Shown: positions 18,538 to 28,749 of the stretch, piece after piece
How positions within the stretch are numbered: position 1 is the stretch's first letter
Layout: each line of letters opens with the position of its first letter
Source of the DNA: Lysobacteraceae bacterium
GTDB taxonomy: Bacteria > Pseudomonadota > Gammaproteobacteria > Xanthomonadales > Xanthomonadaceae
Direction of reading: 5' to 3'
Assembly: GCA_026005075.1 (NCBI GenBank)
Contig: BPKJ01000002.1
Coordinates: forward strand, 1-64,000
Length of the DNA: 64,000 nucleotides
Translations under genes and position numbers: made by a program
The notes under the pieces: model-generated
Seen by the model: only the letters and a program-made list of their open reading frames with translations
Told to the model about the DNA's origin: nothing
Database searches by the model: none

Positions 18538-19491
18538 ATGTCGAACAAGTACCTGAGCGTCACCATCGTCCTGCTGGGTCTTTTGCTGGGCGGTTGCAGC
18601 AAGCAGGAGGAGGCCGGCCCGGCCGCGGTCGAACCGGCGTCGCTGGACGCCGCGCAGACCGTGGAGGCCCAGGCCGCCGCCCTGCGCAAGGGGGATTTGC
18701 TTGGATTCCTGAACCTTGCCCTGCCGCCGGAACGCTTCCAGGAGATGAAGGCGCGCTGGCCCGAGCGGATCAAGCAGGATCCGGCGACCGAGGAGGAGAA
18801 GCGCGAGTTCGCCGAGGCCATGGCGAAGATGACCGCCGAGGGTGCCGAGGAGAAGCTGTTCGCCGAGCTCGAGCCGCAGCTGGCCAAGGCCGAGGCCGAG
18901 ATGGGCGCCCAGCTGCCGCTGATGGTCGGCATGGGCCGCGGGTTCGCGGTGCAGGCGATCAACCAGTCCGAGCAGCTCAGCGGCGAGCAGAAGCAGCAGG
19001 CGGTGCAGTTCGTGGATGCCTTCGCGCGCTGGATCGAGAGTGCGCAGCCCTTCGACCGTGAGCGGGCGCGCAAGGCACTGGCGAGCATGGTGGCGACGGC
19101 CCGCAAGCTCGGCATCAAGACGCTCGACGAGGTCGAGGCGATGGACTTCGAGACCGCCATGCGCAAGGCAGGCGAGGTCTACCTCGGCGTCCGCGACGTG
19201 CTCAAGGTCTACGGGCTCGACCTCGATGCCGCACTGGCCTCGGTGCAGGCCGAGGTGAAGTCGGCCGAGGGCGACCAGGCGGTGGTGGTGGTGCGCTACA
19301 CGCTGTTCGATCAGCCCTTGAGCTTTGAGACCCGGATGACGCGGCGTGAGGGCCGCTGGTACGGCAGCGAGGCGCTGCGCGAGTTCGAGCGGGTCGCGAA
19401 GGCCGAGGCCAGCGGCGGATCCGCCACCACGGCAGCGGAGGCAGGGGTCGAGAAGGAGCCGGAGCCAGCTCCGGTCGCTCCGGGACGCTAG
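18538..19491 (+). CDS. Predicted lipoprotein of unknown function
   Basis: 317 residues with a signal peptide and lipobox LLGGC (Cys20), so probably membrane-anchored in the periplasm. The body is helical and rich in Ala, Glu and Lys (about residues 45-190), followed by a mixed C-terminal domain (VVVVRYTLFDQPLSFETRMTR) and a low-complexity tail. No family was recognised. The start lies shortly after GGAGAACCC. It precedes plsB by about 50 bases and may be co-transcribed, but no functional link is shown. Confidence 0.75.
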   Translation: MSNKYLSVTIVLLGLLLGGCSKQEEAGPAAVEPASLDAAQTVEAQAAALRKGDLLGFLNLALPPERFQEMKARWPERIKQDPATEEEKREFAEAMAKMTAEGAEEKLFAELEPQLAKAEAEMGAQLPLMVGMGRGFAVQAINQSEQLSGEQKQQAVQFVDAFARWIESAQPFDRERARKALASMVATARKLGIKTLDEVEAMDFETAMRKAGEVYLGVRDVLKVYGLDLDAALASVQAEVKSAEGDQAVVVVRYTLFDQPLSFETRMTRREGRWYGSEALREFERVAKAEASGGSATTAAEAGVEKEPEPAPVAPGR

Positions 19492-19543
19492 TCCGCACCG
19501 ACCGGATGCGCTGGCCGGCCCGGCCGGCTCTGCCATCGGGGAT

Positions 19544-22060
19544 ATGCCCATGTCCGTACACGAGCACGCGAGGGAGCGAGCTCCCTTCTGGCTGCGCTGG
19601 CTTGGCTGGCTGGCGCGGTCGTGGATCCATGTCCGCATCGAGCCCGAGGACGTCGCGGCGCTCGGCATCGATCCCGAGCGCCCGCTGTGCTACGTCGTCG
19701 ACCGCTACGGCCTGTCCAACGCGCTGATCCTCGAGCAGACCTCGGAGCAGGCAGGGCTGCCGCCACCGCTGGCGCCGATGGCGGGCGGGGACCTCACCGG
19801 CAAGGGGCGGGCGATGCTCGGCTTGTCACGACGGCGCGGCCTGTTCCGCCGCCGGCCCGCGAGGAGCCACAGCGAGGCGCTGGCCCGGCTGGTGACGGCG
19901 GTGCGCGCGGACCCGACGCTGGACGTGCAGATCGTCCCGGTCTCGATCTTCGTGGGCCGGGCGCCGGATCGCAGCGAGGGCTGGTTCCGCGTGCTCTTCG
20001 CGGAAAACTGGGTGCTGGTCGGCCGCTTCCGGCGTTTCCTGGCGATCCTGCTCAACGGCCGGGACACGCTGGTGCGCTTCTCGCCGCCGATCTCGCTGCG
20101 GCAGGCGCTGGCCGAGGATCCCGAGCTGGATCACGAGCGCACCGTGCGCAAGCTGTCCCGGGTGCTGCGCTCGCACCTTCGGCGCATCCGCGCCTCGGTG
20201 ATCGGTCCCGACCTCTCGCACCGGCGGACGCTGGTCGATGCGGTGCTCGACTCCGAGCCGGTGCGGCAGGCGATTGCCGATCATGCCCGTCGCGAGCAGT
20301 GCAGCTACGGCGCCGCCTACGACCGTGCGCGGGCGTATGCGATGGAGATCGCCGCGGACTACTCCCACACCGTGGTGCGCTCGCTGAGCTACCTGCTCAC
20401 CTGGTTCTGGAACAAGGTCTACGACGGCGTCACCGTCCATCACCTGGACCGCCTGAAGCAGATCGCCCCGGGCAAGGAGGTGATCTACGTTCCCTGCCAC
20501 CGCAGCCACATCGACTACCTGCTGCTTTCCTACCTGCTCTACCACAACGGCATCGTGCCGCCGCATATCGCCGCGGGCGTGAACCTCAACCTGCCTCTGG
20601 TCGGGTCCATCCTGCGGCGCGGTGGGGCCTTCTTCCTGCGCCGCAGCTTCCGTTCCAACCCCCTCTATTCCGCGGTGTTCGGGGAATACGTGGCCAGCCT
20701 GATCGGGCGCGGTGTCTCGATCGAGTACTTCATCGAAGGCGGGCGCTCCCGGACCGGACGCCTGCTCGCTCCGAAGGGCGGGATGCTGGCGATCACGCTG
20801 CGTGCCTACCTGCGCCAGAGCCGGCGTCCGGTGGTGTTCCAGCCGGTCTACATCGGCTACGAGAAGCTGATGGAGGAGCGCAGCTACCTCGCCGAGCTTT
20901 CCGGGCGGCCCAAGCAGAAGGAGTCGCTGCTCGGCCTGCTGCGTGCCGCGGTGGGCGTGATGCGGCAGCGGTACGGGAAGGTGACGGTCAACTTCGGCGA
21001 GCCCATCGTGCTCCACGAGCTGCTGGACGAGGCGGTGCCGGAATGGCGTGAGACACCGGTCGGGCCGGGGACGAAGCCCGCCTGGTTGAGTCCGGCCGTG
21101 GATCGGTTGGCGTGGACGATCCAGACCCACGTCAACCGGGCCGCGGACGTCAATCCGATCAACCTCATCGCCCTCGCCATGCTGTCCACGCCGCGGCACG
21201 CGATGGCGGAGACCGACCTCCTGGCGCAGATCGACCTGTTCCGGGACATCCTGCACCACGTGCCCTTCTCGGACCGGGTCACGGTGACCGAGCTCAGCCC
21301 GGAGGAGGTCATCGCCCACGGCGAGCAGGTCAAGGTCCTGCGGCGGATCCGGCATCCGCTCGGCGACGTGCTGGAGCTGCCGCCCGAGCAGGGTGTGCTG
21401 CTCAGCTACTACCGGAACAACGTCATCCACCTGTTCACCGCGGCCTCGTGGGTCGCCTGCTGCTTCCAGAACAACCGCAGGATGAGCCGCGCCGGCGTGG
21501 TCCGGCTTGGCCGCCTGCTCTATCCGTTCATCCAGAACGAGCTGTTCCTGCCGTGGACCGAGGATCAGTTTGCCGGTCGCATCGAGCAGGTCATCGAGCG
21601 TTTCATCGCCCGCGGGCTGTTCACCTACGACGCCGACAGCGGCTACCTGCAGCGCTGCCCGGGGCAGACCGACGAGGTGTTCCAGCTCAGGGTGATCGCG
21701 CACGGGCTGCAGCAGGCCTTCGAGCGCTTCTACATCGCCATCGCGGTGCTGGTGAAGAACGGCCCGGGCACGGTGTCGGCCGGCGAGCTGGAGACGCTCT
21801 GCCATCTGACCGCGCAGCGTCTGTCCCTGCTCTACTCGCAGGCGGCGCCCGAGTTCTTCGATCGCGCGCTGTTCCGCGGATTCATCGGCAAGCTGCGCGA
21901 GATGGGCATCGTGCGCACGCTGGAGTCCGGCAGGCTGGACTACGACCAGCGTCTCGAGGCATGGGCGAGGGATGCCAAGATCATCCTCTCGCGCGAGCTG
22001 CGGCACTCGATCATGAAGATCACGCCGGAGACCGCGCGCTCGGTGGCGCCCGAGGATTGA
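19544..22060 (+). CDS. plsB: Glycerol-3-phosphate 1-O-acyltransferase PlsB
   Basis: 838-residue inner-membrane-associated enzyme making lysophosphatidate from glycerol-3-phosphate and acyl-ACP/CoA. The four acyltransferase blocks are intact: [13 protein letters not shown] (His and Asp catalytic, near residue 320), [23 protein letters not shown], and [15 protein letters not shown] 19544 or ATG 19550 may be used; ribosome binding is weak for either (GGGG upstream). It complements pssA at the right end of the window in phospholipid synthesis. Confidence 0.95.
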   Translation: MPMSVHEHARERAPFWLRWLGWLARSWIHVRIEPEDVAALGIDPERPLCYVVDRYGLSNALILEQTSEQAGLPPPLAPMAGGDLTGKGRAMLGLSRRRGLFRRRPARSHSEALARLVTAVRADPTLDVQIVPVSIFVGRAPDRSEGWFRVLFAENWVLVGRFRRFLAILLNGRDTLVRFSPPISLRQALAEDPELDHERTVRKLSRVLRSHLRRIRASVIGPDLSHRRTLVDAVLDSEPVRQAIADHARREQCSYGAAYDRARAYAMEIAADYSHTVVRSLSYLLTWFWNKVYDGVTVHHLDRLKQIAPGKEVIYVPCHRSHIDYLLLSYLLYHNGIVPPHIAAGVNLNLPLVGSILRRGGAFFLRRSFRSNPLYSAVFGEYVASLIGRGVSIEYFIEGGRSRTGRLLAPKGGMLAITLRAYLRQSRRPVVFQPVYIGYEKLMEERSYLAELSGRPKQKESLLGLLRAAVGVMRQRYGKVTVNFGEPIVLHELLDEAVPEWRETPVGPGTKPAWLSPAVDRLAWTIQTHVNRAADVNPINLIALAMLSTPRHAMAETDLLAQIDLFRDILHHVPFSDRVTVTELSPEEVIAHGEQVKVLRRIRHPLGDVLELPPEQGVLLSYYRNNVIHLFTAASWVACCFQNNRRMSRAGVVRLGRLLYPFIQNELFLPWTEDQFAGRIEQVIERFIARGLFTYDADSGYLQRCPGQTDEVFQLRVIAHGLQQAFERFYIAIAVLVKNGPGTVSAGELETLCHLTAQRLSLLYSQAAPEFFDRALFRGFIGKLREMGIVRTLESGRLDYDQRLEAWARDAKIILSRELRHSIMKITPETARSVAPED

Positions 22061-22065
22061 CCCGC

Positions 22066-22272
22066 TCAGGCGTCGAGGTCCGGGATCAGCAGGCTCTCCA
22101 GCCGGGCGATGGTGTCCTTGAGCAGGAGCTTGCGCTTCTTCAGCCGCTTGATCTGCAGCTCGTCGCGGACCGGAAGTTCGGAAAGCCGGGCGATGGCGGC
22201 ATCGAGGTCGCGATGCTCGACGCGGAGTTCGGCCAGGCGGCGGGCGACGGCGGAGGGGTCGGTGGGGTCCAT
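22066..22272 (-). CDS. DUF465 family small protein
   Basis: 68 residues, strongly helical and charged, with the family pattern [15 protein letters not shown] and [20 protein letters not shown]. Function of the family (YdcH-like) is unknown. It converges on plsB with six bases between the stops and diverges from ttcA, with about 105 bases for promoters. The start ATG 22272 is the only one that gives the family length. Confidence 0.82.
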   Translation of the reverse strand: MDPTDPSAVARRLAELRVEHRDLDAAIARLSELPVRDELQIKRLKKRKLLLKDTIARLESLLIPDLDA

Positions 22273-22377
22273 GCGCCGCCCAAGCATACCCGAGCCGCGT
22301 GCGCTCCGCGTCCGCACCCGGCGGTGGGCCGGGGGGTACAATCCGCCGCCCCGAACCCAGGCACGCGGGACCTGCCG

Positions 22378-23263
22378 ATGGCCATGACCCAGCGCAAACA
22401 GGACTACGAGCTGAACAAGCTGCAAAAGCGCCTGCGCCACCAGGTGGGCCAGGCGATCGCCGATTTCGGCATGATCGAGGACGGCGACCGGGTGATGGTC
22501 TGCCTGTCCGGTGGCAAGGACAGCTACACCCTGCTCGACATCCTCCTCCAGCTGCAGCGCCGGGCGCCGGTCCGCTTCTCGATCACCGCGGTCAACCTCG
22601 ACCAGAAGCAGCCGGGCTTTCCGGCCCACGTGCTGCCCGACTACCTGCGCTCGATCGGGGTGGATTTCACCATTCTCGAGCAGGACACCTACTCGGTGGT
22701 CAAGCGGGTGATACCGGAAGGCAAGACGATGTGCTCGCTGTGCTCCAGGCTGCGGCGCGGCGCGCTCTACACCCATGCCGCCGAGCAGGGGTACACCAAG
22801 ATCGCGCTCGGCCACCACCGTGACGACATGGTCGCCACCTTCTTCCTCAACCTGTTCTTCCACGCCCGCATCGCCGGGATGCCGCCCAAGCTGCTCTCGG
22901 ACGACGGTCGCCACGTGGTCATCCGGCCGCTGGCCTATGTCCGCGAGGCCGACATCGAGCGCTACGCCGAGGCCCGCGGTTTCCCGATCATTCCGTGCAA
23001 CCTTTGCGGCTCGCAGGAAAACCTGCAGCGGCGGCAGGTCCGGCGCATGCTCGAGGCGTGGGAGCGGCAGGCGCCGGGACGGATCGAGAACCTCGCCCGC
23101 GCCCTCGGTGACGTGCGCCCCTCCCAGCTCGCCGACCCGCGGCTGTTCGACTTTCCTCGGGCTCGGGCGACGCAGCGAGGGCGCCCTTCCCGACGCCCAC
23201 GCGTGGCTCGCCGGCGGCCTCGCCAACGTCCGTCTCGAGGACCCGGAATCCCTGACGCCATGA
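22378..23263 (+). CDS. ttcA: tRNA 2-thiocytidine synthetase TtcA, frameshifted near the C-terminus
   Basis: ATP- and Fe-S-dependent enzyme thiolating C32 of tRNA. The PP-loop is [11 protein letters not shown], the cysteine pair is [11 protein letters not shown], and PCNLC supplies a further cysteine pair. Up to LFDF (about residue 259) the frame is normal. After GACTTTCCTCGG at 23150-23161 the frame turns Arg/Pro-rich and runs to 23322, into rdgC. Dropping one T or C there restores [18 protein letters not shown] and a stop at 23263, the expected family end and spacing. The catalytic part is complete; one extra base is the simplest explanation. Confidence 0.88.
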
Positions 23264-23303
23264 GCGTTTCGACCACGCCCCGCCGGGGCGGCATGGAGGC
23301 ACG

Positions 23304-24212
23304 ATGTTCTTTCGCAACCTGACCCTGTTCCGGTTCCCCGTCGCCCTGCGCGGAGAGCTGTCCGACCTCGACGCGGCGCTGGCTGCCCATCGCCTGCGCG
23401 CCGTCGGTCCGCTGGAGCTCTCCACGCGCGGTTTCGTCTCGCCGTTCGGCGGCGAGGAGGACGTGCTCAGCCACCGTGTCGACGACGGGGTGTGGCTCAG
23501 CCTCGGTGGCGAGGACAAGATCCTCCCCGCGGCGGTGGTGAACGACCTCCTCGCGCGCCGCGCGGCGGAGATCGAGGCGCGCGAGGGGCGCAAGCTCGGT
23601 GGTCGCGCGCGCAAGCGGCTGAAGGAGGAACTCGTGCACGAACTGCTGCCGCGCGCCTTCGTCCGCCCCTCACGGACAGGCTGCCACCTCGACCTGAAGC
23701 TCGGCCTGGTCGCGGTCGACACCTCCAGCCGCAAGACCGCCGAAGGCGTGCTGAGCGAACTGCGGCAGGCGCTGGGCAGCTTTCCCGCGGTCCCGGTCAA
23801 CGCGGAGGTCTCCCCGCGGAGCGTGCTCACCGGCTGGCTGGCGGGCGAGCCTCTTCCCGAAGGACTGGTGCTCGGGGACGAGTGCGAACTGCGCGATCCG
23901 GTCGATCGCGGGGCCGTGGTCAAGGCGCAGCGGCAGGAGCTGGACGCCGCCGAGATCCGCAAGCACCTCGAGGCCGGCAAGCAGTGCTCGCGCCTCGCGC
24001 TGGTGCTGGACGAGCATCTGTCCTTCGTGCTCGGGGAGGATCTCGTCGTCCGCAAGCTCAAGTTCCTGGACGGCGCGGTGGAGGTGCTGGAGAGCAGCGA
24101 GCCGGAATCGCAACGGGCCGAGCTCGACGCCCGCTATGCGCTGATGGTCGGCGAGCTTCGACGGCTGTTCGGCGTGCTCGAGCGCGCTCTGCGGCTGAGC
24201 CGGCTGGACTGA
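23304..24212 (+). CDS. rdgC: Recombination-associated protein RdgC
   Basis: 302-residue nucleoid-associated protein that forms a ring around DNA and modulates RecA. The opening [12 protein letters not shown] and the blocks GFVSPFG and [15 protein letters not shown] are diagnostic. Length equals the family norm. It is followed within about twelve bases by a YgjP-like gene on the same strand. Its start is 41 bases past the restored ttcA stop, whereas the unrestored ttcA frame would overlap it. Confidence 0.95.
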   Translation: MFFRNLTLFRFPVALRGELSDLDAALAAHRLRAVGPLELSTRGFVSPFGGEEDVLSHRVDDGVWLSLGGEDKILPAAVVNDLLARRAAEIEAREGRKLGGRARKRLKEELVHELLPRAFVRPSRTGCHLDLKLGLVAVDTSSRKTAEGVLSELRQALGSFPAVPVNAEVSPRSVLTGWLAGEPLPEGLVLGDECELRDPVDRGAVVKAQRQELDAAEIRKHLEAGKQCSRLALVLDEHLSFVLGEDLVVRKLKFLDGAVEVLESSEPESQRAELDARYALMVGELRRLFGVLERALRLSRLD

Positions 24213-24223
24213 ACGCGCTGCCG

Positions 24224-25064
24224 GTGGCGGGCTCGGACCGCGTGCCGCCTGCCTGGGAATCGGCACCCCGAGCGCCGGGCAGGGCCGATTGGAGGCCCTT
24301 CGCGCTGGGGCGGGAGCGGGCGGTCTGGGTGCAGTGGGCGCCTCATCCGCGGGCCCGACGTCTGCGGCTGGCGCTGACGCCGCAGGGCTTTCGCCTGACC
24401 CTTCCCCCCGGGGCCAGCGAGCGCGCGGCCATGGATTTCCTTGCCGCCAGCCGCGGCTGGATGGCGCGGCACGCGGACGCGGCCGATGCCGCGGTCGCCG
24501 GGGCGCCGGGGGCGGCAGGCAGGCTGGCCACCCTGCCGCTGTGGGGCAGGGAGGAGCGGCTGGCATGGGTTCCGGGCAGTCCCTGCCGCCTCGCGCGGAT
24601 GGAGGAGGGGCTGGGCTTCGTGCATCCCCCGGGCGCCGATGAGCGCACGCTCGCCGCGGCGCTGCGCGACTTCCTCGAGGCCGAGGGACGGAGCCGCCTC
24701 GGTCGGCGGCTTGCGGGGCTGCTGCCGGGCATCGATCCGCCACCGCGCGGATTCCGGTTGCGGCCGCTGGCTTCGGTATGGGGCTGCCTGAACCCCAGCG
24801 GCTGGATCTCGCTCGATCTCGCGCTGGTGCTGGCCGATCCGGTCTGCTTCGACTACGTGCTGGTCCACGAGCTGTGCCACCTGCGGGTGCCGAACCACTC
24901 CGCCGCGTTCTGGCGCGAGGTCGAGCAACGCTTTCCGGACTGGCGCGAGGCGCGGCGGCGGCTCGCCGACGAGGGGCTGAGCCTGAAGCGCAGCCTGGCT
25001 CAGCTGCTCGGCGCCGTCGGCGCCGAGAAAGCGCGCGAGGACGGCGGCCACCGGCCCGGGCTGA
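24224..25064 (+). CDS. YgjP-like (DUF45) metal-dependent hydrolase, 3' end uncertain
   Basis: Zinc-peptidase-like protein with HELCH in YVLVHELCHLRVPNHSAAFW and the conserved segment RPLASVWGCLNPSGWISLD. No ATG exists upstream, so GTG 24224 (or GTG 24242) is proposed, just after rdgC. Similarity to the family ends near 25,010. The literal frame continues without stop to 25402, antisense to the neighbouring hydrolase. If one base in the hairpin at 25007-25027 is extra, the protein ends at TGA 25062-25064 (about 279 residues), as given here. Function in the cell is unknown. Confidence 0.7.
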
Positions 25065-25855
25065 TCCATGTGCAGGTGATGGTGGCCGGGCAGCACCACG
25101 AGTTGCCCCTGCCGCAGCTGGGCCATGCGCGCGGCCCGCAGCGCCGGATCGAAATAGGCGGGCGGGTGGTCGGCTGCCACCACCAGGGTCGGCGCCTCGA
25201 TCGCGGCGATCCATTGCCGCACGGTTTCCTCCGCCGGCCGCAGTGGCGTGGTCAGGGTGAGCCGAGGATCGCTGGACCAGACCCAGCCATCCCCCTGCTG
25301 CCGAAGCCCGCGTTCCACCAGCAGGCGGGCGGCCGCCCTGCCGATCCGGCCGGCACCGAGGCGGGCCTCGACGGCCTGCTCGATGCCGTCGAATCGTCGT
25401 AGGCGCTTGGCCGCGAGGTGCTGGCGCTCGTCCAGGGCCCGGCGCAGGCTCGCCACGGCCTGCTCCGCCTGACCGGCCAGCGGCCCCAGGGCCTCGATCA
25501 GCGCCAGCCTGGGGACGGTCTCGGGCCGGGCGGCCGCCCATGCGGTGGCCACCGCACCGCCCAGCGAATGCCCGAGCAAGAGCTCGACGGGGCGTCCGGC
25601 GAGGGCGGTCGCGACGTCGTCGAGGTAATCCACGAAGTGGTACCAGCTGCCCGCGGGAAGGTGCCCCGAGCGGCCGTGCCCGGCAAGATCCAGGGCGAGG
25701 ATCTCCCAGTCGGGAAGGCATTCGGCCAGTGGGGCAAAGCTCATCGCGTTGTCCAGCCAGCCGTGCAGGGCAAGGACCCGCAACGGCGCCCCGGGATTGA
25801 AGAGGATGCCTTCCAGCTCGACCCGCCCCCGTCGCCGCCATGCCCGATGCATCAT
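25000..25855 (-). CDS. Alpha/beta hydrolase, 3' end uncertain
   Basis: Serine hydrolase with the nucleophile elbow LLLGHSLGGA, oxyanion segment LALHGWLDNAMSF, DLAGHGRSG, and the C-terminal histidine region LPGHHHLHMDQPG. ATG 25855 overlaps the hemH stop (ATGA), implying coupling to hemH. The domain should end near residue 285. The literal frame has no stop until 24134, antisense to the whole YgjP-like gene. Removing one base in the hairpin 25007-25027 brings TGA at 25000-25002 into frame. Substrate unknown. Confidence 0.75.
25007..25027. repeat. Perfect 9-bp inverted repeat at the convergent gene junction
   Basis: CTCGGCGCC-GTC-GGCGCCGAG. A stable hairpin on either strand exactly where two convergent genes should end. 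It may act as a bidirectional terminator, though no T-run follows. Such compressed GC hairpins are also prone to base-count errors. Confidence 0.6.
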
Positions 25856-26895
25856 CGGGTCTCGACCGCAGGGGTGGCGGGCCATCCGGCGAGGTGGCGG
25901 CGGGCGAGCTGGGCAAGCAGCTCGGCGTGTTGCGGGCTGTCGTTCAGGGCGGGGATGTAGTGCAGGCGCTCTCCCCCCGCCGCGCGGAAGGCTTCGGCGC
26001 CGGCAAGGGCGATCTCCTCCAGGGTTTCGAGGCAGTCGACCGCGAAACCCGGGCAGACCACGTCCACGGTGCGCACGCCCTCCCGGGCGAGGGCCTCGAG
26101 GGTGCGGTCGGTGTAGGGCTCCAGCCAGGCCTCGCGCCCGACCCGGGACTGGAACGCCAGCCGCCAGGCCCCGTCCTCCAGCCCGAGTGCTGCCGCGATC
26201 CGGCGCGCCGAGAGCAGGCACTGGCAGTAGTAGGGGTCGCCGGCGAGCTGGTATCGCTTGGGGATGCCGTGGAAGGAAAGAAGCAGCACCTCGCCGCGAC
26301 CCGAGGTCTGCCAGTGCGCTCGGATGCGCGCGGCGATGGCCTCCACCCAGCCGGGCTCGGCGAAGTAGTCGTTGATCCAGCGCAGTTCCGGCGGCCAGCG
26401 CCAGCGCTGAAGGCAGGCGGTAACCGCATCGAAGACCGAGGCGGTCGTCGTCGCGGAGAACTGCGGGTACAGGGGCAGCACGAGGAGCCGGCGCAGGCCC
26501 TCGCCGATCCAGCGGTCCAGTACCTCGCCGATCGCCGGTCGGCCGTAGCGCATCGCCAGCCGCACCTCGACCTGCTGCCCGGCCTCATCGAGGCATTCCT
26601 GCACGGCCTGCGCCAGCGCCTCGCTCTGCCAGCGCAGCGGGGAGCCGCGTCGGTCCCAGATCCGCGCATAGGCGTGGGCCGAACGCCGCGCGCGCAGCGG
26701 CAGGATCACGCCGTGCAGCAGGGGCAGCCACAGCGCCCGCGGAAGCTCGACCACGCGGGGATCGGCGAGGAACTCGGCGAGGTAGCGCCGTACCTCGCGC
26801 GGCTCCGGCGCGTCCGGGGTGCCGAGGTTGACCAGCAACAGACCGGTCCGTTCAGGTTGATCGTGGGCGAAGTCGGCAAGGCCCCGGTAGCGCAT
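25852..26895 (-). CDS. hemH: Ferrochelatase
   Basis: 347-residue enzyme inserting Fe2+ into protoporphyrin IX, the last step of heme synthesis. Typical blocks are GLLLVNLGTPDAPEP, VLPLYPQFSATTTASVFD, LLLSFHGIPKRYQ with the catalytic histidine, CQCLLSARRIA, AFQSRVGREAWLEPYT, and CPGFAVDCLETLEEI with the catalytic glutamate. It is divergent from the anchored protein gene at 27,020 and coupled to the alpha/beta hydrolase downstream. Confidence 0.95.
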   Translation of the reverse strand: MRYRGLADFAHDQPERTGLLLVNLGTPDAPEPREVRRYLAEFLADPRVVELPRALWLPLLHGVILPLRARRSAHAYARIWDRRGSPLRWQSEALAQAVQECLDEAGQQVEVRLAMRYGRPAIGEVLDRWIGEGLRRLLVLPLYPQFSATTTASVFDAVTACLQRWRWPPELRWINDYFAEPGWVEAIAARIRAHWQTSGRGEVLLLSFHGIPKRYQLAGDPYYCQCLLSARRIAAALGLEDGAWRLAFQSRVGREAWLEPYTDRTLEALAREGVRTVDVVCPGFAVDCLETLEEIALAGAEAFRAAGGERLHYIPALNDSPQHAELLAQLARRHLAGWPATPAVETR

Positions 26896-26930
26896 GTTCC
26901 GTATCCCTCGTGTTGTCCCGTCCCGGCGCT

Positions 26931-26959
26931 TTGCAGGGCATTGATCCGGCTGCTATTCT
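26931..26959 (+). promoter_or_regulatory. Predicted sigma-70-like promoter for the anchored-protein gene
   Basis: TTGCAG (26931-26936), a 17-base spacer and TATTCT (26954-26959) in the divergent gap between hemH and the gene at 27,020. The transcript would carry a leader of about 55 bases. Prediction only. Confidence 0.5.
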
Positions 26960-27019
26960 GCCCGAACGCGCCGAAAAGGCGCGGTGACGATGCCCGAACA
27001 CCAGAAGAAGGACGACCCG

Positions 27020-27934
27020 ATGCGTCCCCCCGGTATGCCCCGGCTGCTGCTGGCGGCGATGGCCTTCCTCCCGCTCTGCGTCGCTGCCGAGCCGGTCGCC
27101 TACGGTGCCGGCTTCCGCGACCTCTATCGCGTGGACCTGGCCACCGGACAGTACAGCAAGGTCGGGCCGATCGGTTTCAACGACGTCGAGGGCCTGGCGT
27201 TCACGGGTCTGGGCGAACTCTACGCGGCGGTCGATGGCACCCAGGGCAGTGGCGGCACGGCCTCCGACTTCCTGATCCGCATCGACACCGCGAGCGGTGC
27301 CGGCACCCTGGTCGGGCCCCTGTCCGGACTGGCCGGAGCGGGGCCGTCCGGCCAGCTCGACTACGGTCTGGCCGCGACCTGCGACGGCCGGCTTTGGCTT
27401 TCCAGCGAGAACACCACGGAGCTTTGGGAGGTCAGCCGCCTCGATGGCAGCGTGCGCCGGGTGGGGGCGACCGGGGCCTCGCTCTCGGGCCTCGCCGGCC
27501 GCGGAAAGACCCTGTACGGCGTGAGCGTGGGCTCGGACGCGGCCCTGTACCGGGTCGACCCGGAGACCGCGCAGGCCACGCGGATCGGGGCGCTGGGCAT
27601 CGGCGGTCCGATCGAGAACGTTGGACTCGACTTCGATCAGGACGGCAACCTCTGGGCCACCCTCGACCCGCTCGATCCGGGGAAACCGACGCGGGTGGTC
27701 CGCATCGATCTGCAGACGGGCCGCGCCACGCTGGTGTCCAACATCGTGCTCGATGTGGGGATCGAGGGCCTTGCGATCGCGACGCCGCCGTCCTGCCAGA
27801 GCGGTGGCGGCGGTGGTGGTGCGGGGGGGGGCGAACCGCAGCCGATTCCCGGTCCGGGTGCAGGGATGCTGGGGCTGCTGGGCGCCCTGCTTGCCCTGCT
27901 CGGGGGTGGTTTCCTCGCCCGCCGCGATGGATGA
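27020..27934 (+). CDS. Secreted beta-propeller-like protein with C-terminal sorting-type tail
   Basis: 304 residues. A signal peptide (LLLAAMAFLPLCVAAEP) leads into repeated blades of the type YRVDLATGQYSKVGPIGFNDVEGLAF, found about every 45-50 residues, suggesting a six- or seven-bladed propeller. A Gly-rich linker follows. The C-terminal tripartite tail is PIPGPGAGMLGLLG, then a hydrophobic stretch, then ARRDG, resembling PEP-CTERM/IPTL-CTERM-type sorting signals. AAGGA precedes ATG 27020; upstream GTG/ATG codons are less likely. Ligand and role unknown. Confidence 0.75.
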   Translation: MRPPGMPRLLLAAMAFLPLCVAAEPVAYGAGFRDLYRVDLATGQYSKVGPIGFNDVEGLAFTGLGELYAAVDGTQGSGGTASDFLIRIDTASGAGTLVGPLSGLAGAGPSGQLDYGLAATCDGRLWLSSENTTELWEVSRLDGSVRRVGATGASLSGLAGRGKTLYGVSVGSDAALYRVDPETAQATRIGALGIGGPIENVGLDFDQDGNLWATLDPLDPGKPTRVVRIDLQTGRATLVSNIVLDVGIEGLAIATPPSCQSGGGGGGAGGGEPQPIPGPGAGMLGLLGALLALLGGGFLARRDG

Positions 27935-28012
27935 GTCCTTGGCCTGTGTTCACCCTCGCTGCGCCAGACTGCGTGGCGCCCGCAATCTCCGCCCGACGAC
28001 GCAAGGACTGCC

Positions 28013-28681
28013 ATGAAGTGGACCACCGCACTGCTCCTCCTCCTTCTTCCGCTGCCGCTGCTGGCCGGCAAGAAGGAACAGGATCTCGCCCGTGACGCGG
28101 TCACCGTGCTCGACCAGATCATGCAGGCGCCCGATCAGGCCATCCCCGGCCGCCTGCTGCGCGAAGCGCATGCCATCGCGGTCATCCCCAACGTGGTCAA
28201 GGCCGGATTCGTGGTCGGGGGGCGCGCCGGCAAGGGGCTGATCGCGATCAAGACCCCGGAAGGCGTCTGGAGTCACCCCAGCTACCTCAAGCTGACCGGG
28301 GCCAGCATCGGATTCCAGGCCGGCGTGCAGTCGACCGACGTCGTTCTGGTGTTCACCTCGCCAAGGGGCGTGGACTCGATCGTCAACGGCAAGGTCACAC
28401 TCGGCGCGGATGCCTCGGTGGCGGCCGGACCGGTCGGGCGCACCGCGCAGGCTTCCACCGACGGTCAGCTCAAGGCGGAGATCTACTCCTACTCGCGGGC
28501 GCGGGGGCTGTTCGCGGGCGTGGCCCTGGACGGCGCGGTGATCGCCATCGACCACCGGGCCAATCAGGCCGTGTACGGGCGCAACACGACACCGCGCGCC
28601 GTATTCGAGGGGCGTGTCGATACCGTGCCGGGCGAGATCGTGAGCTTCCGCGACCGGCTCGAGGAATACAGCGCACGCTGA
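28013..28681 (+). CDS. SYLF-domain (Ysc84-like) lipid-binding protein
   Basis: 222 residues with a signal peptide (ALLLLLLPLPLLAG), then a SYLF domain: IPGRLLREAHAIAVIPNVVKAGFVVGGRAGKG is split here between the helix and the first glycine-rich strand. GLFAGVALDGAVIAID ends the fold. Bacterial members are periplasmic; homologues elsewhere bind phosphoinositides. Role here is unknown. It precedes tatA by about 70 bases. Confidence 0.85.
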   Translation: MKWTTALLLLLLPLPLLAGKKEQDLARDAVTVLDQIMQAPDQAIPGRLLREAHAIAVIPNVVKAGFVVGGRAGKGLIAIKTPEGVWSHPSYLKLTGASIGFQAGVQSTDVVLVFTSPRGVDSIVNGKVTLGADASVAAGPVGRTAQASTDGQLKAEIYSYSRARGLFAGVALDGAVIAIDHRANQAVYGRNTTPRAVFEGRVDTVPGEIVSFRDRLEEYSAR

Positions 28682-28749
28682 ACGTCCTCGCGTCCGCGCA
28701 TCGGCATGGCGCTATGATGGCCTGATTCCATCGGACGGGATGCTCTGGC

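Noticed and set aside
19826-22006. 726-codon minus-strand frame
   Set aside because: Antisense shadow of plsB; His/Gln/Asp-rich low-similarity translation, while plsB shows all four catalytic blocks.
27800-27850. Gly-codon run as a simple-sequence repeat or slippage site
   Set aside because: It encodes the Gly-rich linker of the secreted propeller and the frame stays open through it, so no separate feature is needed.
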